Assembly: GCF_003073175.1 (NCBI RefSeq)
Contig: NZ_QBBX01000006.1
Coordinates: 171,515 to 235,514, forward strand
DNA length: 64,000 nucleotides
Reading direction: 5' to 3'
From: Peribacillus acanthi
GTDB lineage: Bacteria > Bacillota > Bacilli > Bacillales > DSM-1321
Under the pieces are notes generated by a model that did not search any database, had not been told where the DNA came from, and saw only the letters and a list, made by a program, of their open reading frames with translations. Shown here in pieces: positions 54,621 to 63,490 of this stretch; position 1 is the first letter of the stretch, and the number at the start of each line of letters is the position of its first letter. A program made the translations under genes and the position numbers.

Positions 54621-55115
54621 CTAATTCCCTTGGTCATTCAACCTTTCAATCTCAATATCAATGCTACTCACATCGATTCTTTCAAATAGAGGATGAACTT
54701 TTTGCAAGGTGGTTTCATATACTTCAATTGGTCTCCAGCTAATCGAGGTTACACCAACCATTTCAATCACTTTTTGACTGGAGAAAGGCAGGAAAGGATG
54801 TAATAATCTGGCAAAATTAAGAATTGAATATACACATGTTGCCAATGTATCCTCACATTCATTCGGCGCTTCCTTTATTTGAATCCAAGGTTGGCGTGAA
54901 TCGAAGTATTTATTGGCTTTTCTGATGGCATCAAACACCGTTCCAATCGCACGCTTAAGATGTGCCTTTTCAATGTAAGAACCAGTTGTGACATAAAGCT
55001 GATTTACATCAGTTCTGATACTCTCATATATTCTCCCTTTTGGAACATGGCCTCCATAGGATTTCTCAATGAATTATAATATTCTATTCACAAAATTCCC
55101 GTAAGCACCTAACAT
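54621..55115 (-). pseudogene. metG: Methionyl-tRNA synthetase C-terminal fragment
   Basis: On the minus strand the frame reads MLGAYGNFVNRIL, a TAA stop (55076-55074), then FIEKSYGGHVPKGRIYESIR, VTTGSYIEKAHLKRAIGTVF and IRKANKYFDSRQPWIQIKEA, ending after VHPLFERIDVSS. This is the anticodon-binding helical domain of MetRS (GNFVNR and RKANKYFD-x3-PW are classic), about 160 residues without the catalytic Rossmann fold. The nonsense codon and missing front show it is a remnant, probably of a second metG copy. The working metG must lie elsewhere. Confidence 0.85.
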
Positions 55116-55210
55116 TTCAATAAAAATTTATACGATCATATATACAAATGATACTTCACAATCATGGTAAAATAAGATTGAAGATTACACTAAAGGGTGC
55201 TGATTAAGCT

Positions 55211-55957
55211 TTGCTGAATTCCCATTATTTACGCAGTATTAGTTTAAAAAAAGAAGATATACCGTCAATGAGAAAATATCCTTTTAACATTCCTAGTCTA
55301 AAGAATCTAGAAATGCTTACCTTTAATCCTAAAGTCACGTACATCATCGGTGAGAATGGGATGGGAAAGTCGACATTGCTGGAGGCTATAGCTGTTGCCC
55401 TAGGGTTTAATCCAGAGGGTGGTACCTTTAATTTCAATTTTTCAACGTTTGATTCCCATTCTGAGTTGGCAAATTATTTAAGGGTCGCTAAAGGCGTGAT
55501 TCGGCCAAATGATGGCTTCTTCCTACGTGCAGAAAGCTTTTACAATATCGCAACTAATATAGAAGAAATGGATCAGGGTGGGGGAGGTCCTAAAGTGATT
55601 GACTCTTTCGGTGGGCAGTCTTTACATGAACAATCCCATGGAGAGGCATTCTTTTCTACTTTTCTTCACCGTTTTAGAGGTAACGGCATTTACATCTTAG
55701 ATGAGCCTGAAGCTGCTCTTTCTCCACTTCGCCAAATGTCAATGCTCACTAGGATTCATGATTTAGTGGACGAAAACTCACAGTTTATCATCGCCACCCA
55801 TTCGCCGATTATCATGGCATACCCGAATTCCACCATCTTTGAATTGAGTGATGATGGGATACAAGAACGAAAACTCGAGGAAACCCATCATTTTCGAATT
55901 ATGAAACAGTTTTTCGATGATCCAAAAAGGACTGTCTATCATCTTTTGAAGGATTGA
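55211..55957 (+). CDS. AAA family ATPase (AAA_21, SbcC/Rad50-like fold)
   Basis: 248 residues from a TTG start. Walker A YIIGENGMGKSTLLEAIA (about 45-62), signature-like SHGEAFFSTFLHRF, Walker B YILDEPEAALSP (about 165) and switch His IIATHSPIIMA. The compact layout without coiled coil fits small ABC-type ATPases of unknown target. AAGGGTG lies upstream. No partner nuclease is adjacent. Its region is also home to the metG remnant, hinting at a rearranged locus. Confidence 0.82.
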   Translation: MLNSHYLRSISLKKEDIPSMRKYPFNIPSLKNLEMLTFNPKVTYIIGENGMGKSTLLEAIAVALGFNPEGGTFNFNFSTFDSHSELANYLRVAKGVIRPNDGFFLRAESFYNIATNIEEMDQGGGGPKVIDSFGGQSLHEQSHGEAFFSTFLHRFRGNGIYILDEPEAALSPLRQMSMLTRIHDLVDENSQFIIATHSPIIMAYPNSTIFELSDDGIQERKLEETHHFRIMKQFFDDPKRTVYHLLKD

Positions 55958-55977
55958 AGATCGTTTTTATTCTATGG

Positions 55978-56007
55978 AAAAAAGGAGCAATTTGGTTGCT
56001 CCTTTTT
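55978..56007 (+). terminator. Terminator after the AAA gene
   Basis: AAAAAGGAGCAA and TTGCTCCTTTTT form a 12-bp stem. Confidence 0.88.
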
Positions 56008-56067
56008 GCATGCTATGACCATCTACATTAATAACTTCTGTCTATGGTATAGTTAAAAATGTTTCTC

Positions 56068-57453
56068 TTATAGTATCTCAATTATTTTCTTCGCAGTGCT
56101 TGTACCGTTTTCAATGCAGTCTGGAATACCCACTCCATAATAGGAACAGCCCGCCAGCCAGATACCTGGGTATTCTTCTGATAACCTGTTTTCTATTCCT
56201 GCAACTGTTTGTGGATGAGAAATCAAATAGTTTGGCATGCTCTCTTCCCAATTGGTTACCTCGCTCGCAATTGGTTTTGCTTTTATGCCTAGGCTTTTTT
56301 GGATATCATTCAACGCCGCTTCAAGCAGTTCCTCCTGATTCATTTTCTTTAATAAGGTATATGCAGGATGGCTGCTCTTATAAAATAGTCTTACTAGTAG
56401 GTTACCATTTTCTGAGGTATGCTCCCATTTCCGACTTGTCCAAGTGCATGCATTACAAGACAATTCAACCGTATTTGCAGTTATGAAGCCCGTCCCATCT
56501 GCAGGAAGCTCGCCATCTGGAATATCAAACGCTACATAGATGGAGATTAATGAGCTGTTCTTCAGTTTGGCAAATTCATTTTGTAGTTCAGAATCCTCCA
56601 GCATACGTTCAGCCGCGTTATGTGGAATGCTTAGGACGACATGGTCAGCTTCTAGAATCTCTCCATTTGAAAAAGTAACTTGGTATTTACCAGCCTCTTT
56701 TTTGATGGTTTCTACCTTTGTATTCGTCAAGATCTCTGTGTCCTTTAAATGTTGTTCATAGGCATCGATCAATCCTCCAAGCCCATGTTTGAAAGAGAAG
56801 AATTTTTTCTCACCGTTACTTTGCCAAATCTTCGAGTTTTCTTCGAATCCTTTAATGATACTGCCGTACTTTACCTTGTAATCAAACACCTGTGGAAGAG
56901 TTTTTCCAATGGTTAAATCCCTTAGTTCCCCCGAATAGACTCCAGATAGGACAGGTGCAATTTGCTTTTCTACCAATTCTTTACCGAAAAAATGCTCCAA
57001 AAATTCACCGATGGAATCATTTTTCGTAAATCCCTCATTTTTCGTATAAAAATCCTTCAAGGCTTCAACCTTACCTTCAGCTGAAACGAGTGTACTTTTC
57101 GCCAATGATTCTACACTTCCTGGAATTCCGAAAACTGAACCCTCTGGAATGAGCTTCAATTCTCCTTCACTGTATATGAAGGATTTTCCGGCCGCATTAT
57201 ATACCACATCGTCTTCTAGTCCGAGATCTTTAATAAAATCCATTCCAATCCCTTTACGCGTCACGATGGAGTCTGCACCGGCTTCCATCACAAAACTACC
57301 TTTCCTAACCGTACGGATTTTTCCACCTAACTGATGAGAAGCTTCCGCAAGAACCAATCTAATATCCGATTGTTGCTCCTTTTTCCATCTATTCAATTCA
57401 TACATTGCAGCTAGGCCTGTGACTCCGCCGCCTATGACTAATACTGTTTTCAT
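56068..57453 (-). CDS. hemY: Coproporphyrinogen III/protoporphyrinogen oxidase HemY
   Basis: 461 residues from MKTVLVIGGGVTGLAA, with GAGGTG upstream of this ATG. FAD-binding GGGVTGLAAMYEL and the PPO pattern EASHQLGGKIRTVRKGSFVMEAGADSI split over residues 38-65; C-terminal FAD contact GVGIPDCIENG. It oxidises coproporphyrinogen III to coproporphyrin III in the Gram-positive haem pathway. hemE and hemH are usually beside it in Bacillus; here it stands alone. Confidence 0.92.
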   Translation of the reverse strand: MKTVLVIGGGVTGLAAMYELNRWKKEQQSDIRLVLAEASHQLGGKIRTVRKGSFVMEAGADSIVTRKGIGMDFIKDLGLEDDVVYNAAGKSFIYSEGELKLIPEGSVFGIPGSVESLAKSTLVSAEGKVEALKDFYTKNEGFTKNDSIGEFLEHFFGKELVEKQIAPVLSGVYSGELRDLTIGKTLPQVFDYKVKYGSIIKGFEENSKIWQSNGEKKFFSFKHGLGGLIDAYEQHLKDTEILTNTKVETIKKEAGKYQVTFSNGEILEADHVVLSIPHNAAERMLEDSELQNEFAKLKNSSLISIYVAFDIPDGELPADGTGFITANTVELSCNACTWTSRKWEHTSENGNLLVRLFYKSSHPAYTLLKKMNQEELLEAALNDIQKSLGIKAKPIASEVTNWEESMPNYLISHPQTVAGIENRLSEEYPGIWLAGCSYYGVGIPDCIENGTSTAKKIIEIL

Positions 57454-57552
57454 CCTCGGCACCTCTTTCGCTACTCTAATACCTACAGATTAGCACAATT
57501 TAGACTAAAGAAAGAAAACTTGGGGAAATTTCATGATTTGTTCACGAAATGT

Positions 57553-57608
57553 ATAAAAAAATGTCAGTTTTCCCATCTGGACAACGTCCGTTCAAGGAAC
57601 CTGACATT
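57553..57608 (-). terminator. Terminator after the coiled-coil gene
   Basis: AATGTCAG and CTGACATT enclose a long loop with further pairing, followed on the minus strand by T7. Confidence 0.65.
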
Positions 57609-57676
57609 AAATGATTTTTTTGAAGAAAAATGGTTGGAGTACTAACACTGGAGTATATTTAGAGGGACTAATTCAA

Positions 57677-58042
57677 TTAAAGTTGAAGTCTTGCTTTTAA
57701 TATCGCGAGCTCTCTTTCATTCTTTGCGGCCTTTTCCCAAATATGGTTTTGATCCGCTCTCATATCTGTAAGCGTTTCTTTCACATCAGCAAATTGCTGC
57801 CTTGTTTCAGCTTTAAATTCTATCAATTCCGATTTTAATTCGCCTAATTCTTGCCTTGTTTCACCCTTAAATTCTGCCATTTCTGCCTTGAATTCTGTCA
57901 ATTCTGCGTTGAATTCTGTCATTTCAGCCTTAAATTCTGTCATTTCTGCTTTGAATTCTGTCAATTCATTTCTTAAACTACCAACCATAGAAATCAAATT
58001 GGTTAGCATCTCTTCCATTCGATTTTGTCGTTTTTCATCCAT
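57677..58042 (-). CDS. Coiled-coil protein with heptad-like tandem repeats
   Basis: 121 residues from MDEKRQNRMEEML, AAGGAG upstream. Residues about 29-75 are near-exact repeats of a 7-residue unit (K/N)AE(M/L)TEF, encoded by 21-bp DNA repeats, then TRQEL and TRQQF variants. This makes a long parallel coiled coil, and copy number could vary by slippage. Function unknown; similar proteins occur in Bacillus phages and chromosomes. Confidence 0.7.
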   Translation of the reverse strand: MDEKRQNRMEEMLTNLISMVGSLRNELTEFKAEMTEFKAEMTEFNAELTEFKAEMAEFKGETRQELGELKSELIEFKAETRQQFADVKETLTDMRADQNHIWEKAAKNERELAILKARLQL

Positions 58043-58138
58043 TTTTTTCATCTCCTTCATTTTACTATTATATATCATCCTTCGGACAAATTAAAAATTC
58101 TAATCTTATGGTCCTATTGGATGTAGGGGAAGGGATTA

Positions 58139-58255
58139 GTTTGTCGAATAATCGTTATTTTTGAATTTTCACGTGTATTTTGGCCGTTTCGATTTTATTT
58201 TTTTCGGTTTCGACTGTATTTTTCTAGTCTTGATTTTAAATCATTTAGTTTTTGA
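58139..58255. repeat. Degenerate TTTCGATTnTATTTT repeats, locus 2
   Basis: Opens TTTGTCGAATAATCG, then GTGTATTTTGGCCG, TTTCGATTTTATTTTTTTCG, TTTCGACTGTATTTTTCTAG and TCTTGATTTTAAATC. It aligns with the locus at 52271 over about 110 bp, in the same strand orientation and also upstream of a minus-strand gene. The rest of 58043-58519 holds only a terminator-like stem (58452-58473). Confidence 0.65.
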
Positions 58256-58451
58256 AAAATTTGACACCAATCTAAAAAACTAATAAAAAACATAAAGATA
58301 TAAAAGCTTAAAATAGAAATTTCAATTTAAAAGAGTCCTAATTGATCATATTCAATCAAAAAATTGATGTTAATCCTCTATTTTGTCTGAAAAAATTTCA
58401 CTCTTATGCTTCAATCGATTAGTGCAATGCTAGATTCCTTTTCAATAGAAA

Positions 58452-58473
58452 AGAGCTGCATATTGACAGCCCT
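58452..58473 (-). terminator. Terminator of the acetyltransferase pair
   Basis: AGGGCTG and CAGCTCT pair (one G-U) followed on the minus strand by TTTTC. Confidence 0.7.
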
Positions 58474-58519
58474 TAATCTGTTTAGTTGAAAAAGTCAATC
58501 ACCCGTCGATTTTCAGCTT

Positions 58520-59083
58520 TTAATCAGATGATACAGTCTCCGCTGCTTCCTGCAAGTACTCTTCCTTCAATAATCCATAATGCGCAAGGTCATGGAATTC
58601 CCCAAATCGAACGACATGTTGCTTTAATGTTCCTTCATACTTCAAACCAATTTTCTCCATAATCTTCCATGATCCCGGATTATTTGTAAAGGACTGGGCA
58701 AAGACCTTATTCAATCCTAATTCCTCAAAACCATACTTCATAACCACCTTGGCCGCTTCCGTTCCATAGCCTTGACCCCAGTAGCTCTTTCCAACCCAAT
58801 ACGCTAATTCACCACGTTGATACACGAGCGATAAGTTCATGTTAATGATGCCAATTAGATCGTTAGTTCCTTTATCAACAATAGCAAAAATCGCTAACTT
58901 ACCGTCCTTTTCCATTTCCAACACACTAGTGATAAAGTGCATCGCTGAACCTTTAGGATATGGATATGGAATCGTTAAAGTCGTTTTTGCAACATCATAA
59001 TCACTTGCCAGTTCTTCTACTCTCTCTGAATCTATTGTAGTTAGAGGTCTTAATAGTAGTCTTTCTGTTTCTAATGTTTTCAA
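58520..59083 (-). CDS. RimJ/RimL-type GNAT acetyltransferase
   Basis: 187 residues with TTG as start at 59083 (MKTLETERLLLRPL); GGAGGAGAGG lies 7 nt before it and overlaps the end of the gene upstream. Pattern RLLLRPL, ELAYWVGKSYWGQGYGTEAA as acetyl-CoA loop and NKVFAQSFTNNPGSWKIMEKIG. RimJ/L-like enzymes acetylate N-terminal amino groups of proteins or small amines. It is translationally coupled to the preceding GNAT gene. Confidence 0.88.
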   Translation of the reverse strand: MKTLETERLLLRPLTTIDSERVEELASDYDVAKTTLTIPYPYPKGSAMHFITSVLEMEKDGKLAIFAIVDKGTNDLIGIINMNLSLVYQRGELAYWVGKSYWGQGYGTEAAKVVMKYGFEELGLNKVFAQSFTNNPGSWKIMEKIGLKYEGTLKQHVVRFGEFHDLAHYGLLKEEYLQEAAETVSSD

Positions 59084-59087
59084 AAGG

Positions 59088-59933
59088 TTACCTCTCCTCC
59101 AGTGCAAAATTTAACTCCTCAAAAGGCAAATAAAACACCTTATAATTTGGAAGTTGCTCAAAGCCAAGTTTATTTGCAATAACAATGGAATCCTTCCTAA
59201 AATGTTCAGTCGTCCAATGCGGAGTACCGCCTAAACAAAGACATTTGGATATAAATGCAGTGGCCATTGAGGTTGCAATTCCTTTTCCACGATGTTCAGT
59301 ACTGTATGTATTAATACCGATTTCATATTCATTTTCACTTACAAAAACGGACAGACATGTGCCGATTACTTCTTGATTTTTAATAACACAATAGCCTATA
59401 CCTTTTACTAAAAAGTCATCGAGAGTTTCCCAAAATTTCAAGATTTCATGGGTGATGACTCCCTGATAGTCCAATCTCTTTTCAAATAAAGTACGGTTGA
59501 TTTCAAGTAAATCATAACCTGGTATTCCCATCGAAGCCTCTACAAAATTCTCTTTTTTAAAAATGAACGGGACCCTTTCCCCTATGTTTAGTTTCCCATT
59601 AAACATTTCAATTACTTTTTTGAACCATTCAGAGGAAGGGAAAACCTCAAGATTCAAGTCTGTTTCCCCTATTTGAAGAGCTTCTGGTTTAATCGTTTCT
59701 ATTATGAATCCTTCAAGCATTCCATTGAACTCTTGATCCTCTGCGTTACCAATTAAATAATACATTTCATTATTCGCCCAAATAAACGTCGTCGTAGGGG
59801 TTTCAGAATGATTGACGAAAACCCTGCCTCGATTATTTCCAGCAATTACTCCATTTATTACGGGATGATCTTCAAGTCCTACTAGTAACGGTTCAACCAA
59901 ATTATGTTGTTCCAGCTGTAATTCAATAATCAT
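59088..59933 (-). CDS. GNAT acetyltransferase with N-terminal extension
   Basis: 281 residues. The first 130 resemble the N-terminal half of the two-domain GNAT group (VEPLLVGLEDHPVINGVIAG, FIWANNEMYYLIGN), and the C-terminal half has EYEIGINTYSTEHRGKGIAT as acetyl-CoA loop with PHWTTEHFRKDSIVIANKLGF. The downstream RimL-type gene starts inside its stop region. Substrates unknown; the pair may act on one pathway. Confidence 0.8.
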   Translation of the reverse strand: MIIELQLEQHNLVEPLLVGLEDHPVINGVIAGNNRGRVFVNHSETPTTTFIWANNEMYYLIGNAEDQEFNGMLEGFIIETIKPEALQIGETDLNLEVFPSSEWFKKVIEMFNGKLNIGERVPFIFKKENFVEASMGIPGYDLLEINRTLFEKRLDYQGVITHEILKFWETLDDFLVKGIGYCVIKNQEVIGTCLSVFVSENEYEIGINTYSTEHRGKGIATSMATAFISKCLCLGGTPHWTTEHFRKDSIVIANKLGFEQLPNYKVFYLPFEELNFALEER

Positions 59934-60115
59934 ATCAATTATCCTCTTTATCTATTTTTCTACTTTTTAGTATAATCCGAATTGGAATAAAGTAGAATTA
60001 TTTCCCTTTTATTCCACTAAGAAACGGAATAAAGGAGGCAGAATCATTCAAGGGGAAATAGAAGAGCGATCGAAAGTGTGGGGCTAAAAAGCTATTAATT
60101 TTTGAGGTTATATTA

Positions 60116-60148
60116 AAAAGCTTGGAGACTAACTACTCCAAGCTTTTT
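60116..60148 (-). terminator. Terminator overlapping the lipoprotein gene end
   Basis: AAAAAGCTTGGAG and CTCCAAGCTTTTT form a 13-bp stem with a 7-nt loop that includes the stop codon. Confidence 0.9.
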
Positions 60149-60816
60149 GAATTCAGTACTATAGATATTTTTTCAGCACTTTGAAGTACTTTATTATTAC
60201 CATCCAACACATCACTAGTTTGTATGGTAATTGTTTTTAATTTCTTAGCGTCCCCTTTTTCCATGATAAAGCCTAGGCTCCCCCTTTTATGACCTTTACC
60301 ATTCAGTTCACCGTGTAATTCTTCTAAGTAAATATCTTGATTCCAATCCACTTTAAGTCCAGTATTTGTTTCTAACAAAGCAACCGGGGCGAACTTGACC
60401 CGTTGATCATGTTTGTTTTTGATTTCCACGCTAAGTTTGATAAAATCAAACTCCTCATCATGGGTTTGTGCGTGGAAAAAGTCAATCATGCTATAATCCG
60501 GGCGGTAATGTAGCACTTTGATTTCCTTGATATAGTAATCGACGGTCCCAATTTTAAAATGCTGATCAACCTTCTTGAATTCTTTTAGAGTGATTTCACC
60601 TTTACGGTCTATATGTGATTGACCTGGTTTTTCCAGCCCTGCATCACTTGTAACTTGAGGACTCTCATAATAGTCATAGAGTACGTGCGGTTTTGGACCG
60701 GAATGAGCTGCTGTTTTTTTAGATGTATCTTGTTTTACTTCTGTATTTGACGCAGCATTAACTGAACAACCAGCCAAAATACTAGAGATTAGAATCATAA
60801 TCAGAGCATTTTTCAA
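60133..60816 (-). CDS. Secreted lipoprotein, DUF4352-like
   Basis: 227 residues with TTG as start at 60816 (GGAGGGATATCCT upstream). The signal peptide MKNALIMILISSILAGC ends in the lipobox, so Cys17 is lipid-modified. From about 75 a beta-sandwich of the DUF4352 type is likely (ITLKEFKKVDQHFKIGTVDY, FDFIKLSVEIKNKHDQRVKF, VALLETNTGLKVDW). Role unknown. Preceded by a TTTATTACCAAA repeat cluster. Confidence 0.72.
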   Translation of the reverse strand: MKNALIMILISSILAGCSVNAASNTEVKQDTSKKTAAHSGPKPHVLYDYYESPQVTSDAGLEKPGQSHIDRKGEITLKEFKKVDQHFKIGTVDYYIKEIKVLHYRPDYSMIDFFHAQTHDEEFDFIKLSVEIKNKHDQRVKFAPVALLETNTGLKVDWNQDIYLEELHGELNGKGHKRGSLGFIMEKGDAKKLKTITIQTSDVLDGNNKVLQSAEKISIVLNSKSLE

Positions 60817-60884
60817 AGGATATCCCTCCGTGTAGGTTATTTCAAGCAAAAAAATTAAGCATTAAAGGTCAGCAAGTGTCAAAA

Positions 60885-60990
60885 CTTTCACTTATTACCA
60901 AACTATGAACTTGTTTTACCGAAACGTTTGGTTTTATTACCAAATTAGCCCATTATTTTACCGAAATTACAAACTTTATTACCAAACGAC
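60885..60990. repeat. Degenerate TTTATTACCrAAA repeats, locus 2
   Basis: Five copies of a 22-26-bp unit: TTATTACCAAA, TTTTACCGAAA, TTTATTACCAAA, TTTTACCGAAA, TTTATTACCAAA, alternating ACCA and ACCG. It is the reverse complement of the family at 10843-10925. Confidence 0.65.
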
Positions 60991-61013
60991 CAGCCCAGAG
61001 CAAAGTCTTCCAT

Positions 61014-61051
61014 AAAAAAACCTTCCCGTTGCTCAATTAAAACAACGGGAA
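61014..61051 (-). terminator. Terminator after alkaline phosphatase
   Basis: TTCCCGTTG and CAACGGGAA form a 9-bp stem followed on the minus strand by GG and T7. Confidence 0.88.
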
Positions 61052-61058
61052 TCTATCA

Positions 61059-62450
61059 TTATTTATCGTTGATGACCGTTTTCTTCTTCGAACGTTTCTC
61101 TAAGATGTCAAAGATGATTTTAGCATTGTCTGTATTGTTAATATGTCCAGCAAATCTAGAGCTTTGCGGTCCGTATGCATAGACGTTTACATCCTCACCT
61201 GTGTGCCCACCGGTCGTCCAGCCTGTAAATGAACGAGTGTCAAAAATTTGTTCAATCGCGTTATCGATGTCTAATAATTTCTTGCTTTCAGCAGCCTTTT
61301 GAACGGATTGAATTTCTTCAGGCTTTAAATCTAAAGTAATATATTTCTTCAACGTTTCTTCAACATCAGCACCGTTTACGATTTCTTGAGCCATGAAGTC
61401 TGGAGTACGTTTAGCCGCTTTAATCGGCTCACTAAACCAGTTGTATTCACCTTTTGCACCGATGGAATATCCACCTGTAGAGTGGTCAGCAGTTGCTACG
61501 ACCAACGTGTGCTTATCTTTTTTAGCAAACTCAATCGCCGCTTTGAATGCTCTCTCAAAGTCTTCCATTTCACTCATAGCACCGACGATATCATTGTCAT
61601 GGCCTGCCCAATCGACCTGGCTACCTTCAACCATTAAGAAAAATCCGTCTTTATCTGTCTTCAATCGGTCGATAGCCGATACTGTCATTTGCTCTAATGA
61701 AGGTAAATCAGACGTACGGTCGATCATTTTCGGCATTCCGCCTTTTGCAAATAACCCTAGTACTTTACCATTCTTATCTTTCTTCAAATCATTCAAGTTG
61801 GTGACATAGCTATAGCCAGCTTTTTGGAATTCTTTAGTTAAGTCACGGTCCTTACGAATGAATAAATCTGTACCTCCACCAAGAAGAACATCTACCTTGT
61901 GTTTACCATTTACTTTTTCATCGAAGTAATCATCCGCGATGGCATTCATGTTTTTTCTACTTACATCATGTGCCCCAAAAGATGCAGGAGTAGCATGTGT
62001 GATTTCAGATGTTGCCACTAGGCCAGTTGATTTCCCTTGCTCCTTTGCCGCTTCCAATACAGTTTTTACGGGTGATTGATCATTATCCACAGCTATCGCT
62101 GAATTATACGTTTTAATACCTGCTGACATAGCTGTACCAGCTGAAGCAGAGTCTGTAATGTTTTGATGCTCATCTTCAGCGTAAGTCATTTGCTGACCTA
62201 CTAAATACTGATCCAATACAGAGCGTTCTACTTCTTTTGTTTGAGGATTATCTTTCATCATTCTATGGGCAGAAGTATAGGAAACTCCCATACCATCACC
62301 AATTAAAAAGATTACGTTTTTGATTTCTGAAGATGCCGGTGATACTGTTTTTGCCTCTGCTTTCGGTAAAGCTCCCGCAAGCGCTCCTATAGCAAGTGAA
62401 GATACAACCGCAAATGGAACTATTTTTTTACTAAAAGTTTTCTTGAACAT
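61059..62450 (-). CDS. phoA: Secreted alkaline phosphatase
   Basis: 463 residues from MFKKTFSKKIVPFA; GGAGG lies 7 nt upstream of this ATG. Signal peptide to AEAK (residue 33). Active-site motifs: first metal Asp in FLIGDGMGVSYTSAH, nucleophile Ser in DSASAGTAMS (about 101), VEGSQVDWAGHDND, ADHSTGG and GGHTGEDV for the zinc and magnesium sites. It frees phosphate from organic esters outside the cell. The upstream TTAACA repeats suggest PhoP control, shared with the pst operon. Confidence 0.95.
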   Translation of the reverse strand: MFKKTFSKKIVPFAVVSSLAIGALAGALPKAEAKTVSPASSEIKNVIFLIGDGMGVSYTSAHRMMKDNPQTKEVERSVLDQYLVGQQMTYAEDEHQNITDSASAGTAMSAGIKTYNSAIAVDNDQSPVKTVLEAAKEQGKSTGLVATSEITHATPASFGAHDVSRKNMNAIADDYFDEKVNGKHKVDVLLGGGTDLFIRKDRDLTKEFQKAGYSYVTNLNDLKKDKNGKVLGLFAKGGMPKMIDRTSDLPSLEQMTVSAIDRLKTDKDGFFLMVEGSQVDWAGHDNDIVGAMSEMEDFERAFKAAIEFAKKDKHTLVVATADHSTGGYSIGAKGEYNWFSEPIKAAKRTPDFMAQEIVNGADVEETLKKYITLDLKPEEIQSVQKAAESKKLLDIDNAIEQIFDTRSFTGWTTGGHTGEDVNVYAYGPQSSRFAGHINNTDNAKIIFDILEKRSKKKTVINDK

Positions 62451-62489
62451 TCTCAAACCTCCAAAAATAGTTTTTTCTTACGGTTCCTA

Positions 62490-62562
62490 AGTATAGAGGC
62501 AGATTGTAAAAAGACTATCAATCTACTATAAAGAAACTGTTAATTTAAATTACGAATGTTAA
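62490..62562 (-). promoter_or_regulatory. Pho-type promoter of alkaline phosphatase
   Basis: On the minus strand TTAACA at 62557-62562 and 62538-62543, TTTACA at 62505-62510, then TATACT at 62490-62495. The spacing (19 and 33 bp) is looser than the PhoP consensus but the hexamers match. Confidence 0.55.
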
Positions 62563-62671
62563 GAAACATAGGTCTTTTGGTATGAATTTTAATACTCCGT
62601 TTCCCTTTAATCTGTAATAATCACTATAGAATAGTGCTTTATGGAAGAAATTAGGACTGCCTTCATGAGAT

Positions 62672-62929
62672 TTGAAGAATCATCCAGCGAATAAAGTTGG
62701 TGACATATCGTTAAGCTTGTATGACCTCCATACGTTAAATGGCCAAATCGTGGAAGCCACTCACCATGTACAAAGAATTCACATGATTAGCGTTTCTTTC
62801 TCCATAGAAGTAAGTGCAGGAACCGAAAGAAATCTGTCTTCCATTGAAGTGGTTTCAATCAGTGCACAAGATTTATCCAAATTGGCTGAAGACCTCCAAA
62901 AACTGGTTTCGAGATTTAAGTTAAGCTAA
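62672..62929 (+). pseudogene. Methyl-accepting chemotaxis protein C-terminal fragment
   Basis: The last 45 codons (FSIEVSAGTERNLSSIEVVS, then ISAQDLSKLAEDLQKLVSRF) match the C-terminal end of the chemoreceptor at 17.6 kb ([19 protein letters not shown]). The upstream LNGQIVEATHHVQRI also resembles the receptor coil. There is no membrane, HAMP or signalling hairpin, and no ribosome site, so this is the tail of a lost receptor gene. Confidence 0.8.
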
Positions 62930-63013
62930 TTTATTAATGTGTAAGCGACTTCCTGACACTTTTTTCATAATATGGGCATCCTACTAAGGAAAACCTTATA
63001 AGGGGGCAACAAG

Positions 63014-63255
63014 ATGAACCATCTTAACAAAAGCGCTGGAGCATTCAACGGGAAGGTAAATATGAGGAATACTCAAAAGAAAATAAGTTTGTCTTAAACG
63101 AAAACGACATGAATCAAATCATGGTTCAAATATTATTTACATGGTGCAAGATTGAATGTAAACCGATGCTCGCCGAAAGAGTTGAATTAGATGCGGATAA
63201 CAAAATCATTACTGTGAAAAGTATTCCTGAACCAGATTATGGTTTTGAAGAATAA
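63014..63255 (+). pseudogene. Small gene with an apparent frameshift
   Basis: GGGGGCAACAAG precedes ATG 63014, which starts MNHLNK and then meets a stop in that frame. The other frame continues KRWSIQREGKYEEYSKENKF, then VLNENDMNQIMVQILFTWC and ends PEPDYGFEE at 63255. A single lost A in AACAAAAGCG joins both into a 79-residue protein. I do not recognise it. A -1 ribosomal slip on the A-run is a remote alternative; mutation or sequencing error is likelier. Confidence 0.55.
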
Positions 63256-63318
63256 TCTTTTTTTGGGGGTTTACAAAAGATATGGGAAGGGAGTAGAATG
63301 AAATCCATAAATAAAATA

Positions 63319-63490
63319 TCGGCCTAATCTCAAGTCAATTGAGAACGGAGGAACCATTTTATTGGGGTTAATTCTGCACTTGTAGAAGGGATGAGAAACT
63401 CTTTCGCCATCCTACCCGTCAGCTAACTTCGTCGGCTAAAGCGAAGGAGGTTTTAAGACCACCTTAACTAGGCGGCTTTTTGTGCTTTTT
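63319..63490 (+). promoter_or_regulatory. c-di-AMP riboswitch (ydaO/yuaA class)
   Basis: The conserved aptamer blocks are all present in order: ACGGAGGAACC (63345-63355), TTGGGGTTAATTCTGCA (63363-63379), AGAAGGGATGAGAAACTCTT, CATCCTACCCGTCAGCTAAC (63408-63427) and GCGAAGGAGG (63441-63450), with CGGCC at the 5' end pairing to GGCT. A T-rich tail near 63476-63488 may be part of the expression platform. This class turns genes off when c-di-AMP binds and usually controls K+ uptake, osmolyte or wall hydrolase genes. The rest of 63256-63684 contains GGTGGAGG at 63574-63581 without a usable start codon. Confidence 0.93.

Noticed and set aside
54331..54624. A 97-codon plus-strand frame
   Set aside because: No ribosome site, low-complexity Phe/Tyr/Ile-rich translation from AT-rich DNA, and overlap with the metG remnant.
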